Source: Luzula sylvatica
Taxonomy: Eukaryota; Streptophyta; Magnoliopsida; Poales; Juncaceae
DNA length: 64,000 nucleotides
Assembly (NCBI GenBank): GCA_946800325.1
Contig: OX326959.1
Coordinates: forward strand, 21,582,242-21,646,241
Direction: 5' to 3'
Both the position numbers and the translations under genes were made by a program. How positions within the stretch are numbered: position 1 is the first letter of the stretch; every line of letters begins with the position of its first letter. Of this stretch, positions 43,622-53,921 are shown piece after piece. The notes beneath the pieces were generated by a model that did no database searches, was not told where the DNA came from, and was given only the letters and a program-made list of their open reading frames with translations.

Positions 43622-44401
43622 TTAATTTCTTCGAGATCTTTGTTCGCGATACTCCCCCCCCGCGGATGCGTTGAGGAATTGACTCTCGGAGTATCCTAGT
43701 CCTTGGATGAATTGCTCGTAAAGCAAATGGACCTCGACATTGTGGCTTGGGCATTCCTCCATCAAACGGTTGAATCGATCGTAATACTCGTGGAGAGCTT
43801 CGTTTGGCTTTTGCGTGATTGCTAGAAGTTCTCGCCAAATTGCCGCCAATCTCGAATGCGAGTAGAATTTCTCCTTGAAACGCCTAGCCACCTCGTTGAA
43901 ATCTAGGGGTCCTCGTAGGTTGTAGAACCAATCTTTCGGTCCTTCACCTAGCGAATAAGGAAAAATAAGAAGTAGAATATCATTAAATGCCTCATAATTT
44001 GCATAAATGTTTAGTTGAATCTTAAAATCTTTCAAATGCTTGTGTGGATTTTCGGTAGCTTTGCCATGAAAGATGGGTAAAGAGCCTATGATGCTCGGAT
44101 CGGCCTTAAAGTTCGGTATATTTGGCCTAATAAAATTGTAGTTATCTTCTACGATGTTTGGGGCCACTAGTTCTTTTAAGGTTTTTGGCCTTGGAGCCCT
44201 AGTTTCATCACCCATGTTCGAATTTAATTGAGTAGAGAGAGAAGAAAAAGTTTGAGTTTGGAGTTGAGGTTCGTCTTGATCTTCTTGTGTCGGTTCCTTG
44301 CTCTTCTTAGAGCTCTTGTTGCTTCTTTCGATCTCCTTGACAAACGGAAGTAATTCTCCTTTTCGTGATCTTGTGTTGTGCATAAAGCTTTCTTCCTTCA
44401 C
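43622..44401 (-). CDS. Gypsy gag, N-terminal part, frameshifted from pol
   Basis: A 259-codon frame starting MKEESFMHNTRSRKGEL. The middle contains the retrotransposon gag domain (FHGKATENPHKHLKDF, WFYNLRGPLDFNEVARRF, FNRLMEECPSHNVEVHLLYE, LNASAGG). Capsid proteins of this type package the element RNA in virus-like particles. Just after ASAGG the frame crosses a G8 run (plus strand 43653-43660) and changes to a non-conserved tail (EYREQRSRRN). One G fewer would lead on into the 998-codon frame, where Athila gag normally continues with a SIxxK-like stretch. So this is a single-base frameshift, natural or an assembly error, in an otherwise open gag-pol. Confidence 0.9.
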   Translation of the reverse strand: MKEESFMHNTRSRKGELLPFVKEIERSNKSSKKSKEPTQEDQDEPQLQTQTFSSLSTQLNSNMGDETRAPRPKTLKELVAPNIVEDNYNFIRPNIPNFKADPSIIGSLPIFHGKATENPHKHLKDFKIQLNIYANYEAFNDILLLIFPYSLGEGPKDWFYNLRGPLDFNEVARRFKEKFYSHSRLAAIWRELLAITQKPNEALHEYYDRFNRLMEECPSHNVEVHLLYEQFIQGLGYSESQFLNASAGGEYREQRSRRN

Positions 44402-44494
44402 CTAGATTGTCACAAAAGAAACAAAGAAGTGAATAATCAATGTCATGAATTTAAATCTCAAATTTCGATCTAAAATATTGACTTAAACACCGCT

Positions 44495-44511
44495 CCCCGG
44501 CAGCGGCGCCA
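44495..44511 (-). other. tRNA-Asp primer binding site of the gypsy element
   Basis: On the minus strand TGGCGCCGCTGCCGGGG, 3 bases from the 5' LTR. It matches the complement of the 3' end of tRNA-Asp with one mismatch, the primer used by Athila/Tat elements. Confidence 0.85.
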
Positions 44512-44514
44512 TTT

Positions 44515-46027
44515 TGATAGCGGAAATTTTGCACGTCTAAAATGCGTATCGTTGTTTTAAAGTCCCGTAATATCAAACAAGTTAATTATATGGTTGTATA
44601 GCAGAAAATAATAGATTCGTTCCACAGGGAGCTATTGCGTCAAAATAGGATTAAACTTCAGATCTTTAAAATAATTATTTCGAAGTTTCCAAAATTAATG
44701 AAAATTTGTGTAGAGGTAGTTCTGAATATTATCAAATTTGTCCTAAAATTTCAAACAATTTGGACAACGGAATAAAAAGTTATTAACGAATTACAATCAG
44801 GTCTCTGAAAAACAGTCCCCTGGAAACAGCAGGTTTTCAGTTTAAATGACAGTTTTCAAAAATTCATATCAATTCGAATATTTCATGAAATTCTACAATT
44901 CAAAAAGTTCCCGAAACTAGAAATCAAGATCTATGCAATGAAAGAAACAATTTTAACTTTCGAGATCTAGAATGTACTGAATTAGGTTAAACAAGAATAT
45001 ATACTGGATTTCTGAGTTAGTTTTCTAATTGAAGTTTTTAAATTAAGTTTGGTTCTAGATTTGTTTTGGAAAATAATTAAACTGAGATTAAGAGAATAAA
45101 GAGAAAAAGATCAAATTAAAAACACAAATTAGAACAAAGATTTTGAATCAAACAAGTTATATTTACACAACAAATTCGAGAATTGAAAAGACTACACCTA
45201 AAACGAGAAGAAAGCTTCAACGTGATTAGAGGTACTCCTTCCTTGTGAGTGAACGATTGATGCTCGAATCGCTAGGAAGCTAGGAGATTGAGCGGTTTTC
45301 TCGTCTTGAAGAAGTCGACTTTCCCGGTTGAAGAAGGCTTCGAGACCGGAAATTAAGAACACGTTTTCACCGGATGAAGAAGGCTTCGAGTCCGGTTGTG
45401 GAGTCTCTTTTACGACTTGCTTAGATCTTTTCACCAAATGAAGAAAGCTTGAATCTGGAGATGGAGGAAATTCCCGAATTAATGAAACTTGAGTGGTTCT
45501 TGAAAGTTCTTGACAGTTCTTGAGAGTGCTTGGAGAGGGAGAGAGAGAGAGTGAAGAAGAAAGTGAGAGAGTAAAAAAAAGAGCATCCTGCCCCATGGCC
45601 CCTTGGGGTCTATTTATAATGTATTTGGAGCCTTCCCATTGGTCAAGAGATGGTTGAGAGGATTGAGGGTAGTTTGGTAATTGTAGGTGAGGAAGGTGGG
45701 CTGAATGGTGGTTATAGTGTGAGTGGTTTTCGTATAGAATTTGGTGTAGACTTTTGTGTGGTAGATTTCTTGCCTCCTTCTTCATATGTGTACCGAAATG
45801 GACAGTATAATATATCAATTTTATCGGCGCGAGGAGAGGAAGACAACTACACTGTTGGAATGCCAAAAACTTTCGCCCAAAAACCTAAAATTATCAATAA
45901 AACACACTTAGTGAAGAAATATTCTTGCAATCTTAAATATGAACAATTATATACACAAAGTTGTCATTTGAAAGAGCTAAAATCCCCAAATTATATACTA
46001 AAAATGTGCTTAATTTTCCTCTTATCA
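44515..46027 (-). mobile_element. 5' LTR of the gypsy element
   Basis: 1513 bp, nearly identical to the 3' LTR. The TATAAATA box at 45611-45618 (minus strand) is the likely promoter of the element. Confidence 0.95.
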
Positions 46028-46097
46028 AAATCCTAAGTTCTGAACGGGCATATATATAAATTCTTCCAAGTTAATTCTTAAGCCATATTTTCTTTTA
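46028..46097 (-). mobile_element. 3' LTR of element E, second part
   Basis: Starts with the AAATC duplication of the gypsy element and continues to CATATTTTCTTTTA, the counterpart of the terminal CATATTTTCTTTCA of the right LTR. A short stretch present in the right LTR (near 48135-48175) is missing here. Confidence 0.8.
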
Positions 46098-47398
46098 AAC
46101 TCCCTCTTGGATTAAGACTTAATCAACTTGGCCATATGTCCAACATATGTCGTGAGATCTAATCACACGTGATTCCATTTTGTTTGTCCAACAAACGTAT
46201 TTGTGAGCATTATCTTGAGAATCCGATATGTTACGAAATCTTGGTGTGACTTTTGTAGGTTCGTCTAAGACTGGCAGTGGATATGACAGCAATCCACAAT
46301 GTATTGCGAGCACTAGACTGCCGTTAATACCTACCCAGAATTAGCACGAAAAAGGTGGAGAACACCTTTATGAAGATGCAGTACATCTTCATACCTAGCT
46401 CAGATAAGTGTTACTAGTCCTCTTGTTCACGATATCTTCCGATCAAAAGAGTCACGGTGAAGCCTAAAACTTCAAGTCATCCTCTTTTGTTTTGATCAGA
46501 TATACTCTTTCTCGATAAGAATTAGATTGATAATAACAATGCGAACTCTATTGAGTTCCATCGAGCTTGGCCAAGCATTTCATCAATCTCAATTCAATCG
46601 AGGGGCCCGAGAGATATCTCCCTCTATCCTTTTTCAAGGCTAGAAAGGAACAATTCCTATCTTGCAACCTCACATCCTTTGCCTATACTAAAAACAATAC
46701 TCAATAATAATCTCTGCTACACAGTTACGCGTAGGGTTAATTATATCAAAGCATTGTCTTTTCACATACTAGGTATCCGTGAGATCACTCAAGTATGAAG
46801 CACTAAAGCGCACTATCTGGATATAAGTTCGTCTCTAATGACTCTGACCATGTTACAAACTCATATAGTGGTCAGTCCAATATACGATCCCGCGTATATC
46901 CATATTCTAGAATCGACGCTACCGTCCCAGATCAGTAAAACTTGATCATCTCATCTACGAATATGCCAGTGTATGTAAAAGTCTCCATTTAGTGAATGGA
47001 CTACCTGGTTCAAATCTATGAACAACTTTATACACGAGGGACGTTTTAGAATTATATTCATCCCGTTTAGTGGTTTTACTATCATTCAATTGACGAATCA
47101 ATATGCCAGACTAAGGCCATGCAACATATTATTTTCAACTGACTCGATACACTAAACTAGAATAAAATTCAAGGTCTATCTGATTACTATAATCGAATAA
47201 CCTTTCACACACTTTCTTGTTATTTAAAATTCTTGAAATATGAAGGTTTAGGTCATATGATGAATAATAATATAAATATCTGTCTCATAAACAAATACAA
47301 TCCCAATTACACGCCTAGGGCATAATAAATGTTCTCCCACTTGCACTAGGCAGATCGAATCCCCTTATGCAATAAGAAACATAAATAAAACACCCAAT
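46098..47398 (-). mobile_element. 3' noncoding internal region of copia element E
   Basis: Lies between the RNase H stop and the 3' LTR; the purine tract next to the LTR reads GAGGGAGTTT on the minus strand. No coding frames. Near 47340 the minus strand has AGTGCAAGTGGGAGA, the conserved sequence after copia pol genes. Confidence 0.75.
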
Positions 47399-47797
47399 CT
47401 AGCACTGCAACAGATATCCCAATCCTATCGCCCTAACATGCTGCTCATGATTGACACGTGATAGTGGCTTCGTAAATGGATCGGCCACGTTATCATCGGT
47501 AGGTATCTTCATTATTTTCACGTCACCTCTCTTCGTAATCTCACGAATCAAGTGGTAACGCCGGAGTACATGCTTGGACTTGTGATGTGCTCGCGGTTCC
47601 TTGGATTGTGCTATTGCTCCGTTATTGTCACAATAGACATTCATGGGACCCGAGATGCTTGGCATAACACCAAGTTCCATCACGAACTGTCGTAGCCAGA
47701 CAGCTTCCTTTGCGGCTTCTGAAGCCGCGATGTATTCCGCTTCAGTTGTAGAATCAGCCACCGTCTTCTGTTTGGAGCTTTTCCAAACAGCAGCTCC
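47399..47797 (-). pseudogene. Copia element E, RNase H fragment
   Basis: About 130 codons without a stop: AAVWKSSKQKTVADSTTEAE, AVWLRQFVMELGVMPSI, VYCDNNGAIAQSKEPRAHHK, HVLRRYHLIREI and NVADPFTKPLS, then the natural stop. These are the hallmarks of the copia RNase H C-terminal half, with catalytic acidic residues in place (TTEAE and CDNN). Upstream, the deletion joins it to LTR sequence, so reverse transcriptase, integrase and gag are gone. The good state of the frame suggests E is younger than A, B and D in coding decay. Confidence 0.92.
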
Positions 47798-48222
47798 TTT
47801 CGTCCGATCGGAATCGTCAACGTCGTTCTAGTCGCCGTCACGATTGATTCTCTCAAGATCTTTGCTCAAATCTCTCTCTCAAACTCTCCAGATCTAACTT
47901 CGTATTCTGTGGAAGAAAGAGAGAAAATCGGCGGCCAGAATTTCAGAAAAATGGCAGCCTCGAAGAGAGAGAAAAATGAAAATCAGAATATATATATAGG
48001 CAGGATTAGGTTAAACCAAAATTAGGTTAAACCCTAACAGGCCGAAATTAGGTTAAAAGACTAATTATCAGAATAGGCCCGAAAAAGTTTAAACCATAAT
48101 TATTAGGTTAAAATCCTAAGTTTTGAACGGGCCTAGATTTATGAACTGGCCCAATTCTGTCTGCAGATTTGCCTATTTATATAAATTCTTCCAAGTTAAT
48201 TCTTAAGCCATATTTTCTTTCA
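47798..48222 (-). mobile_element. Truncated 5' LTR of element E
   Basis: 425 bases matching 37209-37526 and 46033-46097. It keeps the gypsy empty site and the end TTTTCTTTCA next to the GAAAG duplication. Confidence 0.88.
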
Positions 48223-48237
48223 GAAAGTATCTCCGGT

Positions 48238-48600
48238 GGCCCGTCGCAGAAATAATTAAATAATATTAAATTTATATTAATAATTATAGTTTTAATTAAA
48301 TAATAATAAATTTATTTTAATAAATAATTAAATAATATTAAATTTATATTTATAATTTTAATAAATAATTAAATAATAATAAATTTATATAAATAATTAT
48401 AATATTAATAAATAATTAAATAATATTAAATTTATATAAAAAATATTAATATTAATAAATAATTAAATAATATTAAATTTATATTAATAATATTAATATT
48501 AATAAATAATTAAATAATATTAAATTTATATTAATAATAATTTAATAATTATAATATTAATAAATAATATTTAAAATAAATAATTAAATAATTATAATTT
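48238..48600. repeat. AT-only minisatellite in the CACTA interior
   Basis: Around six degenerate units of roughly 57-60 bases built on AATAAATAATTAAATAATAT and TAAATTTATATTAATAAT. Confidence 0.85.
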
Positions 48601-49286
48601 GTTCACACAAAATAATATATATAATTTTTTAATATCATACAAAGTAATAAAATTAGTTAATTTACTTAGATATGTAATTTGGACATACAAACCGCCCTTA
48701 AATTATAATTCATAATTTTTTATAATTATCTTGGTTAATTTACTAAGATATATAATTTGTTTTTATATTACCCGACTTCAATTATAATTCATAATTTTTT
48801 AAATCTTACTTTTTAAAATTATGTATATTTTTTTGTATTCATACTTTTTATTTTTAAATATAATTAGTTAAATATAGTAATATAATATACAAATGTTTTT
48901 AAATATATATTAGAAATTTATTTAATATAATATAAATACTTATTATTTTTTCATTGTTTTTTATTTTTTATTATAAAAAATATATTAGTAATTTCACAAC
49001 TCAACAATGTATAATAACTACGCATTTTTCACACATACAATATCAAGAAATATAGTTAAATTTTAATACACTACGTTATAATCGGAACAAATAAAGTACT
49101 ACATCCAAATAACTCTAAAATCCTAAATCCAAACAAAGATATAAACTACGCATTTTTCACACATACAATATCAACAAATAAATTATAAAAATTGAACTAC
49201 TATTAACCTTGGTCCGGAGTTGATTAATTAATTCGCCAAAAAGTCCAAAATCCAAGTTTCCTAAAATAATAATAATAACTAATTAA
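48601..49286. other. AT-rich CACTA interior, nothing recognised
   Basis: No frame or motif. The sentence-like repeat ACTACGCATTTTTCACACATA occurs twice (49018 and 49146). Confidence 0.5.
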
Positions 49287-50705
49287 ACAGATTTCAAAAA
49301 ACATAATTAGCAAATTTTAAAATAATAGATGTAAAAATTGATTTAAAATAGATTTTAAAAATATCAGATAAAAAAAAACAGATATAAAATACTTAAAATA
49401 AATTAAAATTCCATATAAAATACAGATATAAAATACTTACAAACCCTAAAAATCCATATTTAAAATACCTAAGTAAAATAATTATTTAATCCTAAAATTC
49501 CAGATTTAAAATGCTTATGTAAAATTCAGATTCAAAATTTTTTAAACCTAATTAAACCTAAATTTAAATTTAAATCTAACCTAACTAAACAGAGAAAGAT
49601 AAACATACCTTCAACCAATAGAGAGCAGGAGACTTTCCACCACACCAGACCCGAGTGACGAGAGAGCAGCCGAGATTTATGACTTCCACCTAAAAAAACA
49701 AATTTAAACAAAAATTTAAAAAACCATCTAAACCAGATTTAAATCAGATCTATGCCTTCAAAACAGATTTTCAAAAACATATTTAAAATTGATTAACAAA
49801 AAAATATTAAACCTAAATTAAACAGATTCAAAAATAATTTTCAAACCAATTTAAAAAAATCAGACCTAAATTAAACATAATTATAACATATTTAAAACAG
49901 ATTTACAAAACAGTTTTACAAAAACAGATTTAAATAAAACATCCAAAAATCAGACCTTAAAAAACAGATTTAAAAAATCAATTCAAAAATAAATGATTAA
50001 ACAGATTTCAAAAAACATAATTAACAAATTTTAAAATAATAGATGTAAAAATTGATTTAAAACAGATTTTAAAAAAATCAGATTAAAAAAAAAAGATATA
50101 AAATACTTAAAACAAATTAAAATTTCATATAAAATACAGATATAAAATACTTACAAACCCTAAAAATACATATTTAAAATACCTAAATAAAATAATTATT
50201 TAATCCTAAAATTCCAGATTTAAAATGCTTATGTAAAATCCAGATTCAAAATTTTTTAAACCTAATTAAACCTAAATTTAATTTTAAATCTAACCTAACT
50301 AAACCGAGAAAGATAAACATACCTTCAACCAATAGAGAGCCGGAGACTTTCCACCACACCAGACCCGAGTGACGAGAGCAGCCGAGATTTATGACTTCCA
50401 CCTAAAATACAAATTTAAACAAAAATTTAAAAAACAAATTTAAAAAAACATCTAAACCAGATTTAAATCAGATATATGCTTTCAAAACAGATTTTCAAAA
50501 ACAGATTTAAAACTGATTAACAAAAAAATATTAAACCTAAATTAAACAGATTCAAAAATAATTTTCAAACCAATTTAAAAAAATCAGACCTAAATTAAAC
50601 ATAATTATAACAAATTTAAAACAGATTTACAAAACAGTTTTACAAAAACAGATTTAAAAAAATCAATTCAAAAATAAATGATACACGAATTTGTTCAAAA
50701 AAAGA
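49287..50705. repeat. Tandem duplication (about 0.71 kb) in the CACTA interior
   Basis: The sequence from TTAAACAGATTTCAAAAAAC (49287) recurs from about 49993, and the block GGAGACTTTCCACCACACCAG shifts from about 49628 to 50341. A third partial copy of the CATACCTTCAA...CATCCACC block is at 50816-50880. No frame is conserved between copies. Confidence 0.85.
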
Positions 50706-51104
50706 TAGATTAAAAAAACAGAAATACGAGCGAGCTAATTAAGCAATCAACACGAAAGATTCAAAAAAAAAAAAAATTCAACGGTTTATAAACCTAATCA
50801 AATGGAGAAATAAACATACCTTCAAACCGAGAAGAGGAGATACTGATCACCGAGAAACGAGCAAGCCGAAATCCATCCACCAGAAACGAGCATAGAAGGG
50901 GGCTAGGTGAAGGGGCAAAAGGAGAGAAGGGGGCTGCGAAGGCGACATCAGAGAGGGGGAGGAGAGGGGACGGGGGCTGTGAGGTCGACAGCAGGAAGGG
51001 GGCTGGGCGAAAGGGGGAAGAGGAGAGAAGGAGAGGGGGGGTTGGGCTGGGCGAAGGGGAAAGAAGGGGGAACAGGGGGGATATATATCTAAACCCTAAA
51101 CCAT

Positions 51105-51557
51105 ATCACCGACGGGCCGTCGGTAAGTATTACCGACGGCACATTTCATCTACGACGGGTTTTTCATCTGTGACGGGCCGACGGTGAGCATCTGCGATGG
51201 CATATGGAATCTGCGACGGGCCGACGGAGCTTTATCTGCGACGGTATTTATGGGCCGACGGGCCGACGGAGATAGTTTTGAAATATGATGGTTTTTTTAA
51301 TGCATCTGCGACGGGGTAATGATCACCGTCGGTGAGCATCTGCGACGGGCCTTTTAGTTATCGACGGGCCAATGGCGGGTTTTACCGACGGTTTCCTCTT
51401 CTGCGACGGGCCAACGGAATCTGCGACGGGTCGTCGGAAATGAAAACCGTCGGAAATAGTGCTTTAGCGACGGCCCGTCGGTGAAAGTGCGTTATATTTG
51501 CGACGGCCCGTCGCTGAAACAATGGCCCCGTCGCTGATAAGCCCATCTGTTGTAGTG
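51105..51557. promoter_or_regulatory. Right subterminal repeat array of the CACTA element
   Basis: More than a dozen copies of GACGGGCCGACGG, CTGCGACGGG and CCGTCGG, in both orientations, up to the terminal GTTGTAGTG. The region just upstream (50895-51085) is G-rich and gives a spurious Gly/Arg-rich frame. Confidence 0.8.
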
Positions 51558-52535
51558 AATCCAATCGTATCTAATACGACTCTTGAACTTTTATAGAATT
51601 TCGATGATGAATCGTATCATATACAATCCCAATTCCGCGTGTGCATTCTAACTATGCCCCGAACTCCAATCGAATTGGCTTGGACGGTTAAGTCACAACC
51701 ACATCAAACGTATCGTTCAAGTGGACTACTCACGTGCATGACGAAGGCCTAACAACACGTGAGTCCCCAATTAACGCTTGCCACCCAATGATACCGACAA
51801 CATGTGTGCATGACGAAGGCCTAACAACACACATTGTGATACGAATTTCGATGGTTGATGACATGGAAGGCATTTCCACGACATAAATATTATGAGGGAT
51901 CATGATTTTCATGTTTGTATACGTGACATAATCGTATTACATCACCATCACAAGATTTGATTGATTATTAACCTTCAATAATCATTTTATATGCATGTAT
52001 GAGTGATGCCGATTCTATCGATATAAAGAACTTAAATTTTCGAGTTTCGTAGCCGAAGTTATCGCGAAAACAAAAAATATCATTCTGCCAACCTGGGGCA
52101 GTTCGTTGGAACGAACTGTCAGTCCGTTCGAACGAACTTTCACTGTCTTTCAAGACCCCTCGTGGCATCCCCGCATGCCCGTGTGTCCGTTCCAACGAAC
52201 CGGGCCAGTCCGTTCGAACAAACCGGTCCAGTCCGTTCGAACGAACTGGCCCCCGGGGGCCCTGAAAACCATGTTTTCATGCAGTTTTTTTTTGCCGTTT
52301 TCCGTTTTTGCTCGTTTCCAAAACGATAAATCATGAAACATTTTCACGATCATTCCTAGATACTCTTAATTATCTCATGATTGATCTCTAGTGAATTCCA
52401 CTTGTGATTTTAACGAAAAATTAAACTTCTAAATATTTAGCATCATGCAAACGTGCGTAACTTTTACACATGTGCGTATAACTCTTATACGACTATGATT
52501 CGACCCTCGAATCGATGGCGTTCGCTCAGATACCA
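51558..52535 (-). mobile_element. 5' leader and gag start of copia element A
   Basis: Continuation of A beyond the CACTA element. Read on the minus strand it starts with the primer binding site, then the leader. Around 52095-52255 it holds four or five copies of a TCCGTTCGAACGAACT-type palindrome. No intact gag frame. Confidence 0.75.
52524..52535 (-). other. tRNA-Met primer binding site of element A
   Basis: On the minus strand TGGTATCTGAGC, one base from the copia consensus TGGTATCAGAGC complementary to initiator tRNA-Met. Confidence 0.75.
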
Positions 52536-52537
52536 CT

Positions 52538-52875
52538 CTAGGGAATCGATCCGACTCCCGGCTCGCACAGCGGATATGAAGGCCCGGTCCGGTTCCCAAA
52601 ACCCGAGATCACGCCTCGACTTCGAGAGTACGATGCAAAGTAGGATATACGATTACCGGCGTGAAATTGATCACGCACGACGGATTGATCGCTCGCATCC
52701 TTCTCTTCTTTGGTGTCACATTGGTGACTAGCCCGTACGTCCCATACCACACGTCTCCCACCGTCTTGACACGTCTCATGTTGGCTTCGTGCGTCCCATG
52801 CCCACACACTTCCACAGCCTTTTGCTCCTTTACTTCTCCGGTTTGATCACAAACGAAGAGCCACATGTGTCGTTC
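52538..52875 (-). mobile_element. 5' LTR of copia element A, truncated by element B
   Basis: Matches the 5' third of the 3' LTR of A in plus orientation (GATATGAAGGCCCGGTCCGG, CACGTCTCCCACCGTCTTGA, AACGAAGAGCCACATGTGT) and stops where the LTR of B begins. The flank CGTTC (52871-52875) would be the target duplication of B; its partner is beyond the window. Confidence 0.8.
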
Positions 52876-53908
52876 TGAAGGAAATACAGTTTCAGGATCA
52901 ACCGTAAAAGTGTACACAAGGATAAACGAATGTAGTCGTACATTCGTGGCCATAACTGTCAGTGGGAAAATCCGATTTGAATGGTTCAAATTGGGTTAGA
53001 TAGATAATTAGATTATCTATAACCTTCATGTAGAAATATATTTCATATGAACGAAGTATCAGTGTCGTTTATGTGAAATACCGAAAGGGTGCAACAGTAT
53101 GACATACCGTTAGTAAAACAGTCATAACTTTTGTATACGAACTCCAATTGGGCTGGGCCAAATTGGGTTGTGTAGATAATGAGATTATCTACAACTTTCG
53201 TGTTGGTTGATTTTCTGTCAGAGAAATTTATCAATTTCGTGTGGACAGAATACTGACCAGGTTCATGCAGTTTTCTGTGTGAGAAGGTGTATATTGGATA
53301 TACATGCCTTTTGGCTAATCCTGATCCTATTAGGTATAAATAGGATATTTTCTCTCTCCTCACTAAGCAATTCTACAGAATTATTCTGCCAAATACACAA
53401 GAAAAAGAGCAAATTCAGATTTGATCTTTCGTGAGTTAAAATGTGCGAAGAGAGAGAAATCGAGAAAAGAGTTTCTCGAGGAATAGAGAATCGATTAGAT
53501 CGAGCAAGTTCGCCGGTGCATCGTCTAGGCAGGTGCATCCGCGACCGACGTCTTACGAATCACCGTGGATACAAGTAGAGGAGTGACGTTTGTGACTCTT
53601 CGATTGTGATCAACTCGAGTAAGAAAGACGGTGGAAACGCTTGGACGCACGAGGACGAAGTCGAGTGAACCGGCGTAGCAAACGATTGGTGAAGGACGCG
53701 TGGTGTGGGACGCGCGGATTGTCACCAACGTGACAGGAAATAGAAGGCGGCGATCAACCCTTCGTGTGCCATCAATTTGGCACTGGTATAGATCTATCCT
53801 TCTATTCGCATCGTACCCTCGAAGTCGTGGCGTGATCTCGGGAATCGGGGAATCGGACCGGGCCTTCATTCCGCTGCGCGGGCCCGGGGTCGAGGATATT
53901 CCCCATCA
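52876..53908 (+). mobile_element. 5' LTR of copia element B
   Basis: 1033 bp, TGAAGGAAATACAG to CCCCATCA, followed by the primer binding site. The first 400 bases are nearly identical to the LTR starting at 63605, so the two are the LTR pair of one element. Confidence 0.9.
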
Positions 53909-53909
53909 G

Positions 53910-53921
53910 TGGTATCAGAGC
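53910..53921 (+). other. tRNA-Met primer binding site of element B
   Basis: TGGTATCAGAGC, a perfect match to the copia primer binding site, one base after the LTR. Confidence 0.92.

Larger units (their letters stand above)
37527..46027 (-). mobile_element. Athila-type Ty3/gypsy retrotransposon, 8501 bp, recent insertion
   Basis: The two LTRs are 1513 bp each, TGATAG...TTATCA, flanked by AAATC (37522-37526 and 46028-46032). By eye I find only about four differences between them, so the insertion is young. The empty site is preserved in the sister LTR at about 48110-48117 (GGTTAAAATCCTAAG). The primer binding site matches tRNA-Asp, and gag and pol frames lie on the minus strand. Pol stops within RNase H and integrase is absent. 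Confidence 0.95.
36994..48222 (-). mobile_element. Internally deleted copia element E inside the CACTA element
   Basis: Starts TGTAGGGTTATACATATG at 36994, ends ...TTTTCTTTCA at 48222, and is flanked by GAAAG on both sides (36989-36993 and 48223-48227). It lies on the minus strand. The left (3') LTR is complete at about 600 bp but split by the gypsy element; the right (5') LTR and nearly the whole polyprotein are missing through one deletion joining mid-LTR to RNase H near 47797. It belongs to a different LTR family from A-D. Confidence 0.88.
36811..51557. mobile_element. Non-autonomous CACTA (En/Spm) transposon, with nested retroelements
   Basis: The left end CACTACAACATATCTGCT and the right end (reverse complement) CACTACAACAGATGGGCT are CACTA-type terminal inverted repeats, with AAT on both sides (36808-36810 and 51558-51560) as the 3-bp target duplication. 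The empty site is visible in element B near 55378-55396 (minus-strand reading GTAGGATTATATCCAATCG). Without the nested elements it is about 3.5 kb. It has no TNP1/TNPD-like frame, so it would depend on a transposase from elsewhere. Arrays of GACGGGCCGACGG-type motifs occupy both subterminal regions. Confidence 0.92.

Noticed and set aside
50907..51092. Gly/Arg-rich frame next to the CACTA right end
   Set aside because: Purine-rich simple sequence within the non-autonomous CACTA; no domain.
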